Positions 5,780-7,067 of a stretch of DNA of 7,067 bases are shown piece after piece. Below the pieces are notes generated by a model that saw only the letters and a list, made by a program, of their open reading frames with translations, was not told the DNA's origin and searched no databases. Each line of letters begins with the position of its first letter. The first letter of the stretch is position 1. The stretch comes from an uncultured cyanobacterium (GTDB taxonomy: Bacteria; Cyanobacteriota; Cyanobacteriia; PCC-6307; Cyanobiaceae). Both the position numbers and the translations under genes were made by a program. Location: assembly GCA_903928835.1 (NCBI GenBank), contig CAIYSK010000123.1, positions 1-7,067 of the forward strand. Direction: 5' to 3'.

Positions 5780-6742
5780 TCAGAAAGGCAATTTCTTCTT
5801 GGCGTCCTTGTCGAGGTCGGCCTCCATCTCGCGCAGGCGCTTGAGGATCGTGTCGTAGTACTCCTTCAGGTAGGCCTCCAGGCCCGTTGTTTCAGCGGGA
5901 TCAAGACCAAAGGCGGCGTAGCTGTCTTCCATCGGTGCATCCAGGCTCTTACCGCCTCCAGTCACAGCATCGAAGCTGAGGCGCTCGGCCACATTGAGGC
6001 TGGCCTCGAAAAAGCTGGTCACCCCCCGCATCGCCTGAATCAGGACCGGCGGCACGCGAAACATCCGGGCCTCCTTGCCCGTGGAGCGCTCGCAGAGCTG
6101 GGTGATTTCGCTCGTGGTCCAGGCCCTCGGGCCCACCACCGGGAACACTTGGCGGCTGGTCGCTGGATGGTCGAGGGCGGCCACGGCAAAGCGGGCCACG
6201 TCCTGGGTGTTCATGTAAGCGATGGGCGTCGGCGAGCCGCTCACCCACACGGTCTGGCTTTCCAACACCGGAATCGCAAACTGGCTGATCAGGCCCTGCA
6301 TGAAGGCCACTCCCCGCAGGATCGTGTAGTCAAAATCGGAAGCCTGCAGCCACTGTTCCGTACAGGCCTTGATATGCATCAACGGCACCTCGGGATAGGC
6401 CTCGGCATCGAGCAGGGAGTGGAACACCAACCGCTTCACCCCCGCCTTCTGGCAGGCCGCAAACAGGTTTTGCTTCCCAGTCCAATCGATCTCGTAGGCA
6501 CTGCCGGGATCCGTCGCCCTGGCAGTAGCCGCATCAATCACCGCCTCTTGCCCCTCAAGGGCGTAATCCAAGCTTTCCGGCTCGAGTAGATCGCCGCGGG
6601 TGAGTTCGCAGCCCCATTCCTGTAAAAAAGCCGCCTTGCGGGGCGACCGCACCACACAGCGCACCTGATGGCCCGCATCAAGTGCTCGCCTAGCGATCTG
6701 ACGGCCGAGGGTGCCAGTGCCACCAACTACCAGAACCTGCAT
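5780..6742 (-). CDS. ycf39: Ycf39/HCF244-type photosystem II assembly factor (atypical SDR)
   Basis: Ycf39 is an NAD(P)-binding atypical short-chain dehydrogenase-like protein. In Synechocystis it forms a complex with high-light-inducible proteins and binds early photosystem II reaction centre intermediates, where it is linked to chlorophyll delivery to newly made D1. The 320 residues begin MQVLVVGGTGTLGRQI, the Rossmann dinucleotide-binding glycine motif (7-13), followed by VRCVVRSPRKA (27-37), the GDLLEPESL element and DAATARATDP. The family stretch NLFAACQKAGVKRLVFHSLL and the TILRGVAFMQGL region are present. The catalytic Tyr-Lys of classical SDRs is not obvious, as usual in this family. 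The end is charged, with many Lys and Asp residues. The ATG at 6742 sits just after an AGGGTGG purine run, rather close for a ribosome binding site. petM lies 55 bases upstream on the same strand, so they may share a transcript. Confidence 0.95.
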   Translation of the reverse strand: MQVLVVGGTGTLGRQIARRALDAGHQVRCVVRSPRKAAFLQEWGCELTRGDLLEPESLDYALEGQEAVIDAATARATDPGSAYEIDWTGKQNLFAACQKAGVKRLVFHSLLDAEAYPEVPLMHIKACTEQWLQASDFDYTILRGVAFMQGLISQFAIPVLESQTVWVSGSPTPIAYMNTQDVARFAVAALDHPATSRQVFPVVGPRAWTTSEITQLCERSTGKEARMFRVPPVLIQAMRGVTSFFEASLNVAERLSFDAVTGGGKSLDAPMEDSYAAFGLDPAETTGLEAYLKEYYDTILKRLREMEADLDKDAKKKLPF

Positions 6743-6797
6743 CCACCCTGCTCAAGCGGGGCTGAGCCTAGGGGGGCGCCAGGGGCGGAAGCGAGCC

Positions 6798-6899
6798 TTA
6801 GTCGTTGTCGGCGAATTTGAGCAGCAGGGCGCCGCCGGCAAGACCCACGGGGATCAGCACCCAAAAGATGGCAGCGATGCCGAAGATTTCAGAGGCCAT
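6798..6899 (-). CDS. petM: Cytochrome b6f complex subunit 7 (PetM)
   Basis: PetM is one of the four small one-span subunits of the cytochrome b6f complex, which passes electrons from plastoquinol to plastocyanin or cytochrome c6 in the thylakoid membrane. The 33-residue product starts [19 protein letters not shown] and holds one hydrophobic segment (about 5-27) ending in LLLKFADND, the typical size and shape of the picocyanobacterial protein. The ATG at 6899 has no clear Shine-Dalgarno sequence. It is separated by 32 bases from the stop of the upstream partial gene and by 55 bases from ycf39 downstream, so transcription either from its own promoter or with its neighbours is possible. Confidence 0.92.
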   Translation of the reverse strand: MASEIFGIAAIFWVLIPVGLAGGALLLKFADND

Positions 6900-6931
6900 G
6901 GGCTGGCAGCAGAGGGGCAGTAACTGGTTCC

Positions 6932-7067
6932 TTATCTAGCAGCTGCAGCGGCCCTTGCGGCCAAGTCCTGGGCGGTTTGCAAGATCAGCGGCCATGGCGC
7001 ATCGCTGCGCAGCTGCCCCGCCATCACCCCACTGGCCCAGGCCTGGGCCCCCTGGGATCGCAACGCC
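6932..7067 (-). CDS. 3' end of an unidentified protein gene
   Basis: The minus-strand frame from 7066 down to the TAA at 6932 is open throughout and enters the window from the right edge, giving the last 44 residues of a protein. It reads like coding sequence, with a [19 protein letters not shown] element and a C-terminal helix [17 protein letters not shown], and it stops just before petM. Too little is present to name a family. The other two minus frames give Gly/Arg-heavy sequence that looks unnatural. Confidence 0.6.
   Translation of the reverse strand, partial: ALRSQGAQAWASGVMAGQLRSDAPWPLILQTAQDLAARAAAAAR

Noticed and set aside
5738..6589. Long plus-strand open frame (283 codons) opposite ycf39
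   Set aside because: It lies antisense to a clearly recognised gene; His/Gly/Arg-rich composition without any domain is typical of a GC-rich shadow frame.

Overview
The window looks like chromosome from a unicellular picocyanobacterium of the marine or freshwater Synechococcus/Cyanobium type. It is GC-rich and tightly packed. It carries genes of oxygenic photosynthesis (petM for a cytochrome b6f subunit, ycf39 for a photosystem II assembly factor), a fused NADPH-thioredoxin reductase/thioredoxin (NTRC type, typical of cyanobacteria and plastids), and an IF-1 with a Gly/Arg/Pro tail. The genus is inferred from gene content and protein style, not from a marker-gene comparison.

Layout, left to right. 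The plus strand opens with a superfamily II (DEAH-like) helicase or restriction-type ATPase, cut at its 5' end (1-1335). A small unrecognised protein follows (1463-1699). Next comes a non-coding stretch with an 11-base-periodic A-rich/pyrimidine array (about 1751-1827), then the NTRC gene (1923-3320). infA lies on the minus strand (3325-3591), tail to tail with NTRC and only 4 bases away. Back on the plus strand are a candidate 28-residue membrane peptide (3701-3787) and, in the same frame just past its stop, an RluE-type 23S rRNA pseudouridine synthase (about 3797-4456). The synthase has no ATG, GTG or TTG at the expected start. An AT-richer gap and a TerB-like protein gene (4694-5290) follow. 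A strong hairpin (5388-5416) sits between this gene and the opposing minus-strand cluster.

The right end is a minus-strand run read right to left: the 3' end of an unidentified gene (6932-7067), petM (6798-6899), ycf39 (5780-6742) and a short conserved-looking helical protein (5477-5692). Spacing suggests petM and ycf39 may be co-transcribed, which would join a cytochrome b6f subunit with a photosystem II assembly factor.

Functional themes are photosynthetic electron transport and assembly (PetM, Ycf39), NADPH-driven thiol redox control of the kind that protects 2-Cys peroxiredoxin (NTRC), and the translation apparatus (IF-1, RluE-like). I see no mobile element, CRISPR array, tRNA or rRNA, and no clear new multi-gene system. 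The points most worth checking are the phased repeat before NTRC, the odd start of the pseudouridine synthase with its in-frame upstream peptide, and the TerB-like protein in an AT-rich pocket.
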